Positions 23,735-34,509 of a stretch of 64,000 bases of DNA are shown in pieces; position 1 is the stretch's first letter, and every line of letters begins with the position of its first letter. Below the pieces are notes generated by a model, which saw nothing but the letters and a program-made list of their open reading frames with translations, was not told the DNA's origin and did not search any database. This DNA comes from Trichobilharzia szidati (lineage: Eukaryota; Platyhelminthes; Trematoda; Strigeidida; Schistosomatidae), in NCBI GenBank assembly GCA_944472155.2, contig OX235272.1, forward strand, positions 102,740,020-102,804,019, in the 5' to 3' direction. The translations under genes were made by a program, and so were the position numbers.

Positions 23735-23900
23735 TTCTTGGATAGTTGTTAGTCTTCGTCAAATGAAGTGGCTAGGTCATGTGCCACGTACTCCAGGCAA
23801 CTGATTACCATGATCAGTAACGCTACATTGAGTAAGATTAGGTTCGAAAGAGTTAGAGATGGTCATACCAAAATATGTGACCAGTCTATGAAGTCACTTA
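23735..23900 (+). mobile_element. LINE C-terminal fragment (WLGHV motif)
   Basis: RQMKWLGHVPRTP followed by a short degenerate reading is the pattern found at the C-terminus of RTE-like and related LINE proteins. It is short and broken. Confidence 0.4.
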
Positions 23901-23904
23901 CAGT

Positions 23905-24290
23905 TAATCTCACTAGCGGCTGACTCTATTCAGGCAGTTACCTGGGGTTCTAGTGGGAAGCCGTCACCAATGGGATACAGCAGGTTGAAAGTGAGGCAGT
24001 AACTCATCGAAAATGACATTGCGAAGTGGTTACGCTATATTATGAATTGGAAGAAGTTAGAATTCATGAACTGGCTGGCCATTGGATCGGGTTCCAGTGG
24101 CTGATGAATGGTCTACGAACTCGCTAGCCTCGTAACCAGAAGGTCTTGGGTTCGAGCCGTACTGGTGGGTGCGTATTGATGAAGAGGCCCAAACAAGGAT
24201 GAAACAGCTGTCCAGTACTCCCTGTCGGTTTTCCAATGGTTCTCTAACTAATTTCAGCTCATGATGAAATCCTGCAACCATTCTTAGATG
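23905..24290 (+). repeat. tRNA-derived SINE with hammerhead-like segment
   Basis: The copy is nearly full length: a 5' body with GGGTTCTAGTGGGAAGCCGTC, a tRNA-like region (TTCCAGTGGCTGATGAATGGTC, B box GGGTTCGAGCC), then TTGATGAAGAGGCCCAAACAAGG and GATGAAACAGCTGTCC as a degenerate hammerhead, ending GAAATCCTGCAACCA. Confidence 0.7.
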
Positions 24291-24689
24291 TGTAGAAAGG
24301 CGTACACTTCTTCGCTAGGGTCTTCAGTGGCTCAGTGGCCCAGATGTTTTCATTTCTAGGTCCTCTGCTGCATCTTGAGTTTCTTCACCAATCTTCGCTC
24401 AATTATTCTCTCGTTTGTCTGTCGTAGTATGCTTCTATCCCTGTCGCCTTATGTTACACAATTTTTCTAAGTGTAAAACTTGAACTTATGCAATCCTCTT
24501 ACACAGTCCTACATTAATCTTAACAGTGGCAGCTGGTAAAAAAATAAATCAAAATAATGTCATTTACACATTTTAGAGTGCATACCACACTATGAAGACG
24601 GAACTTAAAATGATATTTGTTTGTGTGACAATTGTGATGGGTAAAAGCACTAACCAGATCATTAATCCTACGACTAATGGTTTCTCTGT

Positions 24690-25055
24690 AGTTGGTTTGT
24701 AAGGATTAGTTTTGTTTTTACGAGTTTCACCGAGGATTGATATTAGTTAGAGAACCATTGAAAAACAGGAGTACTGGAGAGCTGTTTCACCGGCCTAGTT
24801 TAGGAATCATCGGTAGTACGCACCCACCACCAGGGTTCGAACCCAGGACCTTCCGGTTACAACACAAGCTAGTATACCATCCAGCCATTGGGACCCACCC
24901 GATTCAATGGCCTGTGAATTCTAACTTCTACCAATTCGTGCTGCATTTAGCGCGACTGGCACCAACCAATATCATCGGTGGGACATCCATCCTCACAGTT
25001 GACGGGATGGACCTCACTGGTCACGCCTTCTCACTAGAACTCCAGAAAACTCTGT
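24690..25055 (-). repeat. tRNA-derived SINE, near full length
   Basis: The minus strand shows a 5' body (GTGAGGATGGATGTCCCACC), a tRNA-like region with B box GGGTTCGAACCC, a hammerhead-like segment and the 3' end. The lower part of the copy lies just past the putative 3' end of the RTP-like gene. Confidence 0.7.
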
Positions 25056-25321
25056 CCTATAGCAAGTCATTAGCGTGCATCAGACTAATGGTTTTACATT
25101 TTGACATACACATAACATTATTGCTTCACTTATTCACGTAGACATGAAACACTTTTAATGTGTGGGTGTAGCACAAAAGTATAAATACCTAATTATTTAC
25201 TTAGGGGGTTAAACACTCTTGTTACCATACTGCCTACTATCGAGATTATGCACACGGATACACAAGCACACACGCTCATACATTTGCAGAAAGTACACAC
25301 ACGTCAGTTGAAAGTGTGTTT

Positions 25322-25327
25322 TTTATT
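25322..25327 (-). promoter_or_regulatory. Candidate polyadenylation signal for the RTP-like gene
   Basis: On the minus strand an AATAAA hexamer follows the exon-3 stop codon by about 110 bases. The spacing suits a short schistosome 3' UTR. In an AT-rich genome the hexamer occurs often by chance, so this is suggestive only. Confidence 0.45.
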
Positions 25328-25437
25328 TATGTAAGATGAGACTTTCTTCACCAACGTTTACTCCCAGCTTCTAACTGAAAATAACAATCTTTGTTAATAT
25401 ATGAAATAAATCATAAAAGTGAGGAAATCGGCTCCAT

Positions 25438-25818
25438 CTATTCTACAGCTCTACGTTTACATGGAGGTGATTTGGTGGGATTTTCCATGAGAAGCCCTCC
25501 TTCTTGACTTTGCTGAATTTGTTGTGACGACAAATCTGCTGCTGCTGCTATTGATGATGATGATGACGTTGAAGATGAAGGATTATCATTTGTGTTTGAT
25601 GCTTCATTGGTTCCAGGTTCAATTCTTGTGTCATTTACATGAACTTTACTGTTTGCATTCACACCACGACACAATCCATTTTGACATGCTATACAATTTT
25701 GTGAATTATGTGGACCAATAGGTTTCCCATCTCTTCTTCTTCTATCCCAACGATCATCCCATTGAATAACAGATTTGTAGAAATTATGATGAATTTTAAC
25801 AAATAAATTACGGATTAC
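25438..25818 (-). CDS. RTP-like 3CxxC zinc-finger protein, terminal exon 3
   Basis: This last exon has 126 codons plus a TAG stop, in phase 0 with exon 2. The minus-strand acceptor is a run of T ending in CCAAATTAG at 25820-25819, and the exon opens GTAATCCGT. The peptide starts VIRNLFVKIHHNFYK, which matches the helix after the second knuckle in RTP proteins. It then has a WDDRWDRRRRDGK segment and GPHNSQNCIACQNGLC. The GPHNS-x-NC-x2-C-x3-G-x-C arrangement is the family signature for the third cysteine pair. The tail is Ser/Ala/Gln-rich and ends in a basic KRRAVE. Vertebrate RTPs usually end in a membrane anchor; no hydrophobic C-terminal segment is visible here. An AATAAA lies about 110 bases past the stop. 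RTP proteins promote surface delivery of receptors in vertebrates; function here is only inferred from homology. Confidence 0.8.
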   Translation of the reverse strand, partial: VIRNLFVKIHHNFYKSVIQWDDRWDRRRRDGKPIGPHNSQNCIACQNGLCRGVNANSKVHVNDTRIEPGTNEASNTNDNPSSSTSSSSSIAAAADLSSQQIQQSQEGGLLMENPTKSPPCKRRAVE

Positions 25819-26094
25819 CTAATTTGGAAAACAAAAAAAAGTTGAAGTCATGTTCAAATACAGTAGAAGGCCATTAGAAATATAACTAAGAAAATTTGGG
25901 ACGTACAATTGGGTGAAGTTCAACAATAGCGTCCCAGGAGCGCAAATGCTCCAATGACCTTGAACGCATGCTAGTCATTGGCTAACAGCACCTGTCATTA
26001 CCATAGCTGAAATATCAACGCTATTCACCAACTAAGAGACAAATTTCACTCAGATCACCTATTTAAGTACTGTTTTGACAATGTGTTAATAGCC

Positions 26095-26275
26095 CGTTAG
26101 GGTTAGGATTAGGGTTAAGGTAAGTATTGGGTTAGGGTAAGGATCAGGGTCATAATTAGGATAACAGTTAGGTTTACGGTTAGGATAAGGGTTGTAATTA
26201 GGGTTAGTGTTAATTCTAGAATAAGGGTCAGGATTAAGGTTAGGTTTACGATTAGGGATAGATTTAGAGTTGATG
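26095..26275 (+). repeat. Degenerate telomere-like TTAGGG repeats, internal
   Basis: About 180 bases consist of variants of GGGTTAGGATTAGGGTTAAGG. TTAGGG is the telomeric unit reported for schistosomes. The array is imperfect and lies inside the 29-kb intron, so it is interstitial. Confidence 0.8.
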
Positions 26276-26689
26276 TCATTTATTTCAATTTGTTTTATTA
26301 TCCATATTTTCCAGGTGAGTGGTCGTCGATCCTGTTACTGCAAACCATAGTAATTCAACCGATGGCTTTCGGGGAAGACTACACATGACGATAAGAGAGA
26401 TAAACGACTCACAAAAGTGGCTTATCTTCAGTCACCTCAGTGAACCCATGTAGAGAAACTAGTCTAACTTAGCAACTGATACTCCTCATTATAACTGGAA
26501 TGTATTTTTAAGTCATGTCAGAGAAAGATACCCTGTTTAATGTGTTTTCATGCATTTTATTGTAAATATGGGTCACTTTTTGTGCAAAAGTCACCTATTT
26601 TTATGAATGTTCGGCTGAAGGTCACTAGTGTGTTCGCATTCCTTGCGACGCTGTTCTTGAACTTTGCCGACAATTGTTTTGGATAAATT

Positions 26690-27335
26690 CTTCTTCAGGC
26701 TATACAGTTATAAATCCATGAATATGGCTAGAAAGATTACAACAACAGATAATGATAATATGGAGAACGAGATCTCCAATATAAAACAAATTTTGATTAG
26801 AAATTGTTATCCGAAAAAGCTGCTAAATAATATTATCAATGACAAGTAGCAGAAGGGAAAACAGAAAATTGAAAAATCTTGGCTATCGATCGACGATAGC
26901 CATTCTCTACTGAAAGAAGATAGCTGAACAACTTCAAAGAGTACTGGCTCCATATAATATTAAAGTCTGCTTCTAACCCTCTAATTCTCTAGAGAAAGCT
27001 TTGGTGAATGTCAAAGATATGGTTCCCAAAATGACACAAAACAACAACTGTGTTCAGAATGTGAAGCTTGCTTGCTATGTAGTGGAGAGCAGTGGACAGG
27101 AGAAGGTCAGGGTGAATGAACATAGGCTATGCACGAAACGTTCACCTAGAAATGAAGTAGAATTAAAAGGTTAAAAAAAAAATACCAGCTATAGCAATGC
27201 ATGGGCTATAGACAGCGGACATACGATCGATTTCGACACCTTGTCAACATTCTAGGAAGAGGCTTTCATTCAACACATAAAGAAAGACTGACCTCTGAAG
27301 CCTTGCATATATTTTAACCACATCGAATGCAGTAA
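26690..27335 (+). mobile_element. Penelope-like element, linker and decayed GIY-YIG domain
   Basis: Plus-strand reading gives EISNIKQILIRNCYPKKLLNNII (linker), CYVVESSGQEKVRVNEHRLCTKR (nuclease core, YIG changed to YVV), AWAIDSGHTIDFDTL and ERLTSEALHI (C-terminal half). It belongs to the same lineage as the better copy at 29.4-30.4 kb, with several stops. Confidence 0.7.
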
Positions 27336-27339
27336 ATAG

Positions 27340-28025
27340 GAGAGAAGGGATAGACTTATCACCTATATGGCAGACTCTCTCTAATAATGCAAAACAGATG
27401 AGAGAAAATACAAAACTATTCAATCCTATATTATGACCACATTATGAAATATTATTATGATGTTTTGACGTGCTTCCCATACAGCAAACAAGATACGCAC
27501 GCACACACACACACTCATGCAGACAATAATGCACATATGACAATTTGACATTAGTCATTACAAATATGTGATGACTGTTTACACTTTTCTTTTGTTACAA
27601 TTGTCTACCAACAAGTGACCTTCACAGGAAGTCACATCAATTTATGTAATTTTTGACTATATATTTTGATGATTATTATTAAAACCTGAATAATTCTGAT
27701 AAGGAAGCTGTCTGGGTTCAAAAAAATGTTGTTTTGATTCTTTCTTCGGCACGCTGCAATTATTTTAAATAATTTGTAACGATTTCAATCTGATTCGGAG
27801 CTCAAATTATTCCAGCGAATTCGTAACATCTACGGTCTTGAAACCAACACTAGAAAGTGTTTAAAACTGTGGGAATATTGAACGCTTACAGGAGATTGTT
27901 TCAATCAATGTTTCAAGTATACTCTGGGGGATATGGTTGGCGATAGCTTGTTGTCAGACACAGGAATCACTATGTTTCCAACTGATGAGAGTAAAACTTT
28001 TTGACTTCTTGGATTACGAATGAGA
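27340..28025. other. No recognisable gene
   Basis: AT-rich spacer with a CA-rich microsatellite near 27495-27520. No supported frame. Confidence 0.4.
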
Positions 28026-28029
28026 AGAA

Positions 28030-28290
28030 AGCACCAAAGTTCTAATTTTTATTTATTTATTTTATAATCACATTGATTTGCGAGTGGAACATAGGGCTCT
28101 CAAGCTACAGGGGCTGTGGTGTTTGTTTTTGTATAGTGCAGGTTTCCTAGCCTCCCTTCGAAACCTTCTCTCTTTCCCAGTCTTGCTATCCGGGGCTAGG
28201 AGAGGCTTTGAAGTATTTCGACTGGGAATCGAATCCCAAACCCTTTGAGTGGTTGATGAATATTCTACCGTTAAACTACCGACGCACTCT
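28030..28290 (-). repeat. tRNA-derived SINE, second family
   Basis: The minus strand carries a tRNA-like head (GTCGGTAGTTTAACGGTAGAATATTC, B box GGGATTCGATTCCC), a body with AAGGGAGGCTAGGAAACC and an end CCCTATGTTCCACTCGC with an A/T-rich tail. Confidence 0.65.
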
Positions 28291-28524
28291 TATCCACTTA
28301 CTGATGAAAAAAGCAAACAACTGTACACCTATATATGTCCAAACCAAGTTCACTTTTAACAGTTTGATATAAAAATTTGGGCATTGGGTATATGATATTC
28401 ATTATAATAAATGTTTTTGTATTTCCCAATGAATGAAAAACAAAACGATATTGTTTTTACTGACGTTTCGCTATTTAATGCTAATAGCTTTCAATATAGA
28501 AAATATCCCGATTTAGACATTTGG

Positions 28525-29115
28525 AAAACACAAAAGATTGAGCGAAGAAATATTTACTTTTCAATTAGATCCTCTTCTCTGGCTCTACTCTAATATATAT
28601 AGCATTTTTATTACAATACACAACAATTTACCAAACAAGTGGTGATATGTTTGTTAAAAATATTTAAACAGTGTCAAGATGTCAATGGGTTGATAATTAA
28701 CGCAGAAAATCAATACACCACCAGAAGAAACCAAGCCTATGTGTACAGAAGAAATTTGTACAGCCACTTTGCTTACCATGGCCATCGTTACAAGACAGGA
28801 CTACGTCGCCCCCCTCCCCCTATTAAATTATAATTGTCCAAATTATTTTATTTTTATTTTGACCACTTCATCTTTAATTACGTGTTATTCTTGTAAAATT
28901 AATTTATTCTATCCATTTCTACTTTTAAATGTGTATTGATTTTCTTCGTTAATTATCAACCCATTGACATTTTGACACTGTTTAATTATTGTTAACAAAC
29001 ATATCACCACTTGTTTGGTAAATTGTTGTGTATTGTAAAAATGCTATGTATATTAGAGTAGAGCCAGAGATGAAGATCTAATTGAAAAGTAAATATTTCT
29101 TCGCTAATAGCTTTA
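28525..29115. mobile_element. Penelope-like palindrome: two inverted pseudo-LTRs around a C-terminal stub
   Basis: Arms of about 190 bases (28530-28720 and 28930-29110) are near-perfect inverted repeats, with ATTGAGCGAAGAAATATTTACTTTTC at the left outer end and its complement at the right. Between them the plus strand carries a shortened PLE C-terminus (QKKF-like reading near 28750) and untranslated sequence. The same ends flank the copy at 6.06-7.20 kb. Confidence 0.75.
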
Positions 29116-29149
29116 TCAAAGTATTATTAAACCGGAATTTACAAAATCT

Positions 29150-29305
29150 CAGCATGTATATAACAAAGAGTTAAGGGGTGAGAAAATATACTTAGGTCAA
29201 GTTAAAAGGACATATTGAAATTCTAAATAACAATGAAGATCGCTAAACCAAATAACAAAGGTAATAGTACATCTGCTATGGTATCAAAACAAAGTTTACT
29301 AACTT
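29150..29305 (+). mobile_element. Fragment of the rearranged PLE derivative
   Basis: This matches part of the left arm of the 4.1-kb and 38.6-kb copies (AGAGTTAAGGGGTGAGAAAAT, GTAATAGTACATCTGCTATGGT). It directly adjoins the palindrome to its left. Confidence 0.6.
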
Positions 29306-29434
29306 GATCATCGTTCGTTAGTCTAGGGGCATTTTTCGTTATCAAGTTGGCTAATTGGTAAGGATAACAAAACCAAGTGTAGATTGTTGGATTTGATCAG
29401 TGTGTAAAATTATAAAAGCAGTATGTGTTTATAT

Positions 29435-30400
29435 AGTGAACTCGCTTATGACATTCGTGTTGATTTTGTCACTTCATGGGGGAGGGAGGTGTTGTAACCA
29501 TGGTAGATTCTGTTTTAGTCCGTCATTCCTATTCAGGCAATTTGGATTCCACTTGATATGAAGTGCTTCTGATATTAGACGTTCTTTGTGATTTCTGAAG
29601 ATTTTCTGGATTGTCAAAATCAATTTTGTGGCCTCATCCTGTAGCGTGTAGATCTATGGCTGATGATTTTTCAAGTTTTTCTAGTTCAACCGGATTCCTC
29701 GGTGGTCGAACAGATGCTCTAGGTGTTCATTTCTTCTGATTTTGATTTCTCGAGATGTTTGTCCGATGTATATCGCATCACATTCCAAGCATTTTAATTT
29801 ATAGACACAATGAGACTGAGAATCTTTAGGGATTTGGTCTTTTATATGGACAAGTTTGTTTCTCAGTGTGCCTGGTATTTTGAAGAAAGCCCTGATATCG
29901 AGCTGATTGAGTACTCTTCTGATATCATCTAACGTCTCTGCTCTACATGGAATGACGACTGTTGAGGCCCATGTTTTCGGAATGCGTTTTTGGACATACT
30001 TAATGTCTGTGTTGATTTTATTGATGAAGTCCCTTGGGTAGTTGTTTTGCTTGAGGAGAGTTTCAGTAATGTTTGATATTTCTTCTTCTTTTTCTTTCTA
30101 ATCCGTTAACATCAGAGAGTGTGCTCGTCTAAGAAGACTTGAAACAACTGAAATCTTTGAGCTGATGGGGTGTGATGATTTGAAGTCTAAATATTTATTG
30201 GAGTGGGTTTTCTTCCTGATTATGGATATACTAAAATGTCCGTTTTCCCTTCTCTTAACTAGGCAGTCTAGAAATGGCAGTTCACCGACGTCTACTAATT
30301 CTGCTTCTAAAGTAAACTGGATTCTGGGAGGAGATACACACCTAATAACAATTAATTCTAAAAGCATCATTTTTCAATTATCATCAGCACAGACCAGTTA
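29435..30400 (-). mobile_element. Penelope-like element, best-preserved RT C-terminus plus GIY-YIG
   Basis: The minus-strand frame begins in the RT thumb region (ELPFLDCLVKRRENGHFSISI, KKTHSNKYLDFKSSHP), crosses a single in-frame TAG (LTD stop KEKEEE), then runs without a stop through the linker (QNNYPRDFINKIN) into an intact-looking nuclease core: CVYKLKCLECDAIYIGQTSREIK, IRRNEHLEHLFDHRG. A stop and a frameshift precede the last part (HKIDFDNPE, ERLISEALHIKWNPNCLNR). The catalytic YIG, Arg and the EH pair are kept. It lies in the large intron in the same orientation as the host gene. Confidence 0.85.
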
Positions 30401-30404
30401 TACT

Positions 30405-31020
30405 TTGAAATTATTATCTAAAATTGCATAGGAATGATGTAGATAATCAAGATGGCGTTATCATCACCAAGACACGAACAAATATGATACAAACCCAATT
30501 TGCCCAGTACTATAACGGTGTTTATTCCAGGGATAGATTTGTAGTAGATAACATTTATTTTTTTTAAAACAAAATGCCTATTGACCGATGCTAATAGATT
30601 CCTAGATAATCAGAATCAAATATAATGATAACCACAGGTGTGCATAGTGGTTCAATATAAGCACAGAATTTAGCAAATGCATATACATGGCATACAAATC
30701 AGTCTAGCTATAAAATCATTCATCTTTACTGATAAGTGGTGTAGTTACTTGTAGACTGTTGGGAAACATTGGATTACTAAGGTTATACGCTTGCATATAT
30801 ATGTATGTATTTACCTTAAGATTTCACCTGAGGCATACTAACATACATACACTTAGGCATTTATTCTTAATAATTAAGGCAGAATTTATAAAAAGGTGAA
30901 TCAGTTAAAAGCAAATCGAAATCTCCATTAAATGATTGTATCAGATTAGTTATTAATCATCAGCTTTTTTATATTCATCAAATCTGACCTGATTAAATGC
31001 ATAGTCTAGTGAAGCTTTTA
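30405..31020. other. No recognisable gene
   Basis: AT-rich spacer containing short TATATGTATGTAT runs. Nothing supported. Confidence 0.35.
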
Positions 31021-31050
31021 GATGTTAATTGGTGGATGGTGACTAGCAGT

Positions 31051-31120
31051 GGAATCATCTAGGAAAATGCGTATTTCGTCCTATTTATGACTCGTCAGCT
31101 AGTGGATGTACCTGCATTCC
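31051..31120 (-). ncRNA. Hammerhead ribozyme motif, left arm
   Basis: On the minus strand CTGACGA (complement of 31092-31098) satisfies the CTGANGA box. It is followed by GTCATAAATAGGAC as a short stem II with loop, then GAAA (complement of 31074-31077) and CCTAGATG. Stem I can form with CATCCACTAG. It looks better preserved than its partner on the right. Confidence 0.6.
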
Positions 31121-31401
31121 TCAGTGAGTGATGATGTCCCCACCCGAGGCTCGAACCTAGTGCCCATAGTTTCAAACGCCAAGGCGTTATCCACTAGACC
31201 ACTTGGGCTACAAGAGCCATTGTCTCTTGTGCAACGGGTCATATTAGTTATTCAGTTGAATTTTAGATTTTCCCGTCGATTGATTGGACCGAAGTGCTCG
31301 GTCTCGATTGACATGCCGTGGATAACGCTGTGGCGTTTGAAACTGTGGGCACTGGGTTTCAGCCTTGGTGGGAAAACCATCACTCACTGCTTCACTCGAG
31401 A

Positions 31402-31468
31402 ATGGAGGTACATCCACTAGCTGATGAGTTTCATAAAAGACGAAATGAGCATTATCCTGGATGATTCC
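31402..31468 (+). ncRNA. Hammerhead ribozyme motif, right arm
   Basis: Core boxes are CTGATGA (31421-31427) and GAAA (31442-31445). They are preceded by GGTACATCCACTAG and followed by a short stem III region and CCTGGATG, which can pair with CATCC..CTAG as stem I. The layout matches the Schistosoma Sm-alpha ribozyme. Stem II (GTTTC..AAGAC) is weak, so activity is uncertain. Confidence 0.6.
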
Positions 31469-31499
31469 ACTGCTAGTCACCATCCACCAATTAACTTCT

Positions 31500-32135
31500 G
31501 GTTACATGTCAAGACATCGTCGAAGCATCTGCACAAGAAGCCGAAATGTCAACCTGAGACCGAGAACTTCGGTCCAATCAATCGACGGAAAATCTAAAAT
31601 TCACTTAAATAAATTGTGAATTTTTTGTTTGTTTTTTCCAATGAAAAGGCCAAAACACTTTAAATATGAATTCACTTAACACACAATACAGAATGAAATG
31701 TGTCTGCTAAGGTGAAGGTTTCGTCTTCTTTGTATTGCTGAAGCTCTGGCTATTCACATAAAAAGCCGGAGCTGTGCATACAAAAGAGCCACTTCCACCA
31801 TCATGGTAACAACTTTGTTGATTTTTGATGACTTAATTTTGTTTGTTTGTCTGTTTCTTTAATTGATTATAATTCTTGTGTTCATTTAGAACTCTTACGT
31901 AGTTTTCTTATTCTCTATCTTGTTCCTATGTGTGTATCCTGAGTAAAACTCAATCGTCAAACTATTCATATTATTATACAACTCCTTTTTAATAACTGAC
32001 TGTGACAACTCATCGCCTTCGTTTCTACACTAGTTTCATTAACACCCAATTTTCTTGACCGTTTTCGTACTAAGCAACTCTACCCAAAATTTTCTAATTT
32101 TCACCTGTTTAGTTAAAATAACCATCACCAATTGT
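31500..32135. other. Mostly unrecognised
   Basis: Positions 31510-31610 carry GAGACCGAGAACTTCGGTCCAATCAATCGACGG, a partial repeat of the middle of the palindrome at 31.27 kb. The rest is plain AT-rich sequence. Confidence 0.4.
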
Positions 32136-32139
32136 ATTT

Positions 32140-32490
32140 TTTATATTCGATGGTTGGAGGCAATCGGCCACAGGAAGTCTTGGAAGACCTAAGTTTCGTA
32201 CTAGTTGGTACTCATCAGTCATCAAGGCGTTTCTGCAACTTTGAAAGGGCTCATGTCCCATCTGAGATTCAAACCCGCGTCACCCTGTGCTGCAGTCGGG
32301 GTTACAAGCCACTGGGCTATTCGAGCTCGCGGTTGACCACCTGTTGGGCTGTATTGGATACTCTCATTGGACAATAGTTACCAACTAGTGTAATGTGTGG
32401 CCAGATTGCAAACTTGACTAAGAGAATTCAGTCTGCATGAAACGGAGGACTAGACACGTCACACTAGTTGCTAACTAGTGTTCAATCAAA
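32140..32490 (-). repeat. tRNA-derived SINE of the third family with CACTAGT module
   Basis: The minus strand shows a tRNA-like head (TAGCCCAGTGGCTTGTAACCCCG, B box GGGTTTGAATCTC) and a body ending in the CTTGGAAGACC-like and GATTGCCTCCAACC block. To the right lies the module bounded by CAACTAGTGTAATGTGTGG and CACACTAGTTGCTAACTAGTG, as in the 17.0-kb and 51.0-kb copies. Confidence 0.6.
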
Positions 32491-32784
32491 AGTAATTGTA
32501 TTTTTGTTTTTGACAAACTTAACGTACACATACATTAAAAAATAACCCGTATGTACAACTAAGAAAATGAATTCCCTGTCGAAAAGAGACTCTTCGTGGA
32601 ACACTGCTTGTTTTGTTTTCATTGAAATAGAATTATTGAAAAGAAGACAGTGTCAAAATATGGATGAACAACTCCAAGTAGTGGTCACAGTTGAAGTTGT
32701 AACTTATGAATCAATAGTTAACTTGACAATAAATCGTACTACAGTCATAATAATTACACTGTAACGACAGAAGACAAGGGCCAG

Positions 32785-33080
32785 GCAACCGATTTTTTAT
32801 TGAGAAAATGTATATTATGTACATTATTATTGGCGTTATTGTTAGCAGAGAAGCAGCATCTTCTGATTGGTTGTTTTCTGGCTGAAGGTTATTCTATCAT
32901 CTCTTTGTGGCCGTTTTTTCAGACAGTCAGGCCATATATCTGTGAATCATATCCGCCCACGCTAAGCCTGCTGTGACTGGTTGGTGAGTTCCTCAAGGTT
33001 TAGCTTTGAGACGTAAACATTGAAGTCAATTGTTGTCTAAAATTTTGGCTAGCAGACAGCTCTCACCACAACATTACGCT
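32785..33080 (-). repeat. Dispersed repeat, possible LTR remnant
   Basis: This is an inverted match to 19.77-20.04 kb over most of its length. Sharing includes GAGGAACTCACCAACCA-like and CTGATTAGTTGTTTTC-like blocks. See the entry near 19.8 kb. Confidence 0.4.
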
Positions 33081-33304
33081 TAGAATGTAGTTATCTAAAG
33101 TCCACATGATGAGAATAGGTACTTCTGACAGATACTTTTATAAAGTAATGTTCTCCATGGACGTACGCAAAGTAAAGTGGCGTTGGAGTCTCAGGTACTC
33201 GACACAAGAAATAAACGCTTGTCATGACGAAATCTACTAAGAAATCATGTAGATTTTCATTCAGCAACATGTATTTCAGTTTTTTCCAAATTTCCATTTA
33301 AGCG

Positions 33305-34120
33305 TTTAGAAAAAAAATAGATTGACAGAAGAAATATGCCATTCCTTTTCAGTTCAGTGACTTCCTCATTATCGGCTGGCTGGCTGGCTCAAAATCTGTT
33401 TACCAACCTAGTGGTTATTTTAGTTAATCAGTTTAAGGTATAGGTGGTGGCGTGAGTGGGTGGAATTAAGAGGTGAAAAGTCAGTTGTTTACGCAATGCA
33501 AGATAAGTTGATTCTTAGGCGTTGGCAACAAGTTATTACGTAATCAAGAAATTTGTAAAATAGCGATGATGACTAAGAAGAATAGGATGACTCAAAAGAA
33601 TTACATAAAATACAAACAAGTTATTAGAACTGGCTGGAATTGTAAAAACTAACAAAGTTAGGGATGAGATAGTTACAAGGGGAGGGTAAAAATCGTTTTT
33701 AAAACCTTAACACTTATTATGCAGTTCATGAATAATTCCCATTCGGACATTAGTAGACAAAAGACAAGTAGTTCAGCAAAGCGTCTCTTTTCGGCGAATT
33801 CCATGGCAAAGAAAGGGACTGTACAAATTTCTTTTGAACTCATACACACACAGATTTGTCTTGTTCAGATGAATTCCGATTGTCGCTGCTGTGTGTAAAA
33901 GTTGTGCTCGTAGACCATGCGGTGAAAGGTTGCGTGATATACGATGAATAACTTTAAAAGCTTTGTTAGAGTCGACTCGATATCCAGTACCGAAGAAATA
34001 AGCTAGTATTAACCTGATGTAAGAAACTATATATTAGTGTAGAGCCATCCGATGACGAGGAAGTTATTGAATTTAAAAGGAATGCATATTTCTTCACTCA
34101 ATCTGTTGTTATTTCAGCTT
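33305..34120 (-). mobile_element. Penelope-like element, C-terminus and 3' tail with inverted ends
   Basis: Minus-strand reading near 33960-33800 gives VIHRISRNLSPHGLRAQLLHTAATIGIHLNK, the PLE C-terminal region, followed by the same tail found at 30-545. The outer ends (33310-33360 and 34035-34110, with ATTTCTTCACTCAATC) are inverted repeats. RT and the nuclease core are absent. Confidence 0.65.
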
Positions 34121-34509
34121 TGCATGCAAGCATTATCCCGCTGTAGGCAGTAATGTAAGCAAGACATTTTAATGCTATAGTATATCGCATATTGTTGTTA
34201 TTTGATGTATAAAGTTACCAAGGCTTGATAATCCACAATATTATTTTATTCAAAACGTGATAAACCTGCCTTCTTCAAATTTTCTAACCTATATATGTAT
34301 ATAACATATAGCTCTGTCGAGCAGTTGAAACATAAATGACCTTTCTTAGGTCAGTCAAGACTAATTTAAACTTTATCATCCGATCTGTCGGCTCATAAAA
34401 TAATGTTATTGATTTTCTCGTGGTTAGAACCGGTATTGATTGGAATTCTGAGTGTTTTACATGAAGAGGTGGGCTAACTAACTGCTGTAGTGTAAACGAA
34501 ATCTGTTTA

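Larger units (their letters stand above)
31024..31495. repeat. Palindromic pair of Sm-alpha-like SINEs
   Basis: The left arm (31024-31130) and right arm (31377-31495) are near-perfect inverted repeats of more than 100 bases. Between them are two opposed tRNA-like regions: on the minus strand GTGGTCTAGTGGATAACGCC with B box GGTTCGAGCC, and on the plus strand a decayed equivalent near 31315. Each arm includes a hammerhead-ribozyme motif. Another end of this family lies at 63.89-64.0 kb. Confidence 0.75.

Noticed and set aside
25524..25721. Plus-strand frame rich in Leu and Met
   Set aside because: It is the antisense shadow of exon 3 of the RTP-like gene.
26095..26275. A true telomere
   Set aside because: The repeats are imperfect and flanked on both sides by ordinary sequence within a host intron.
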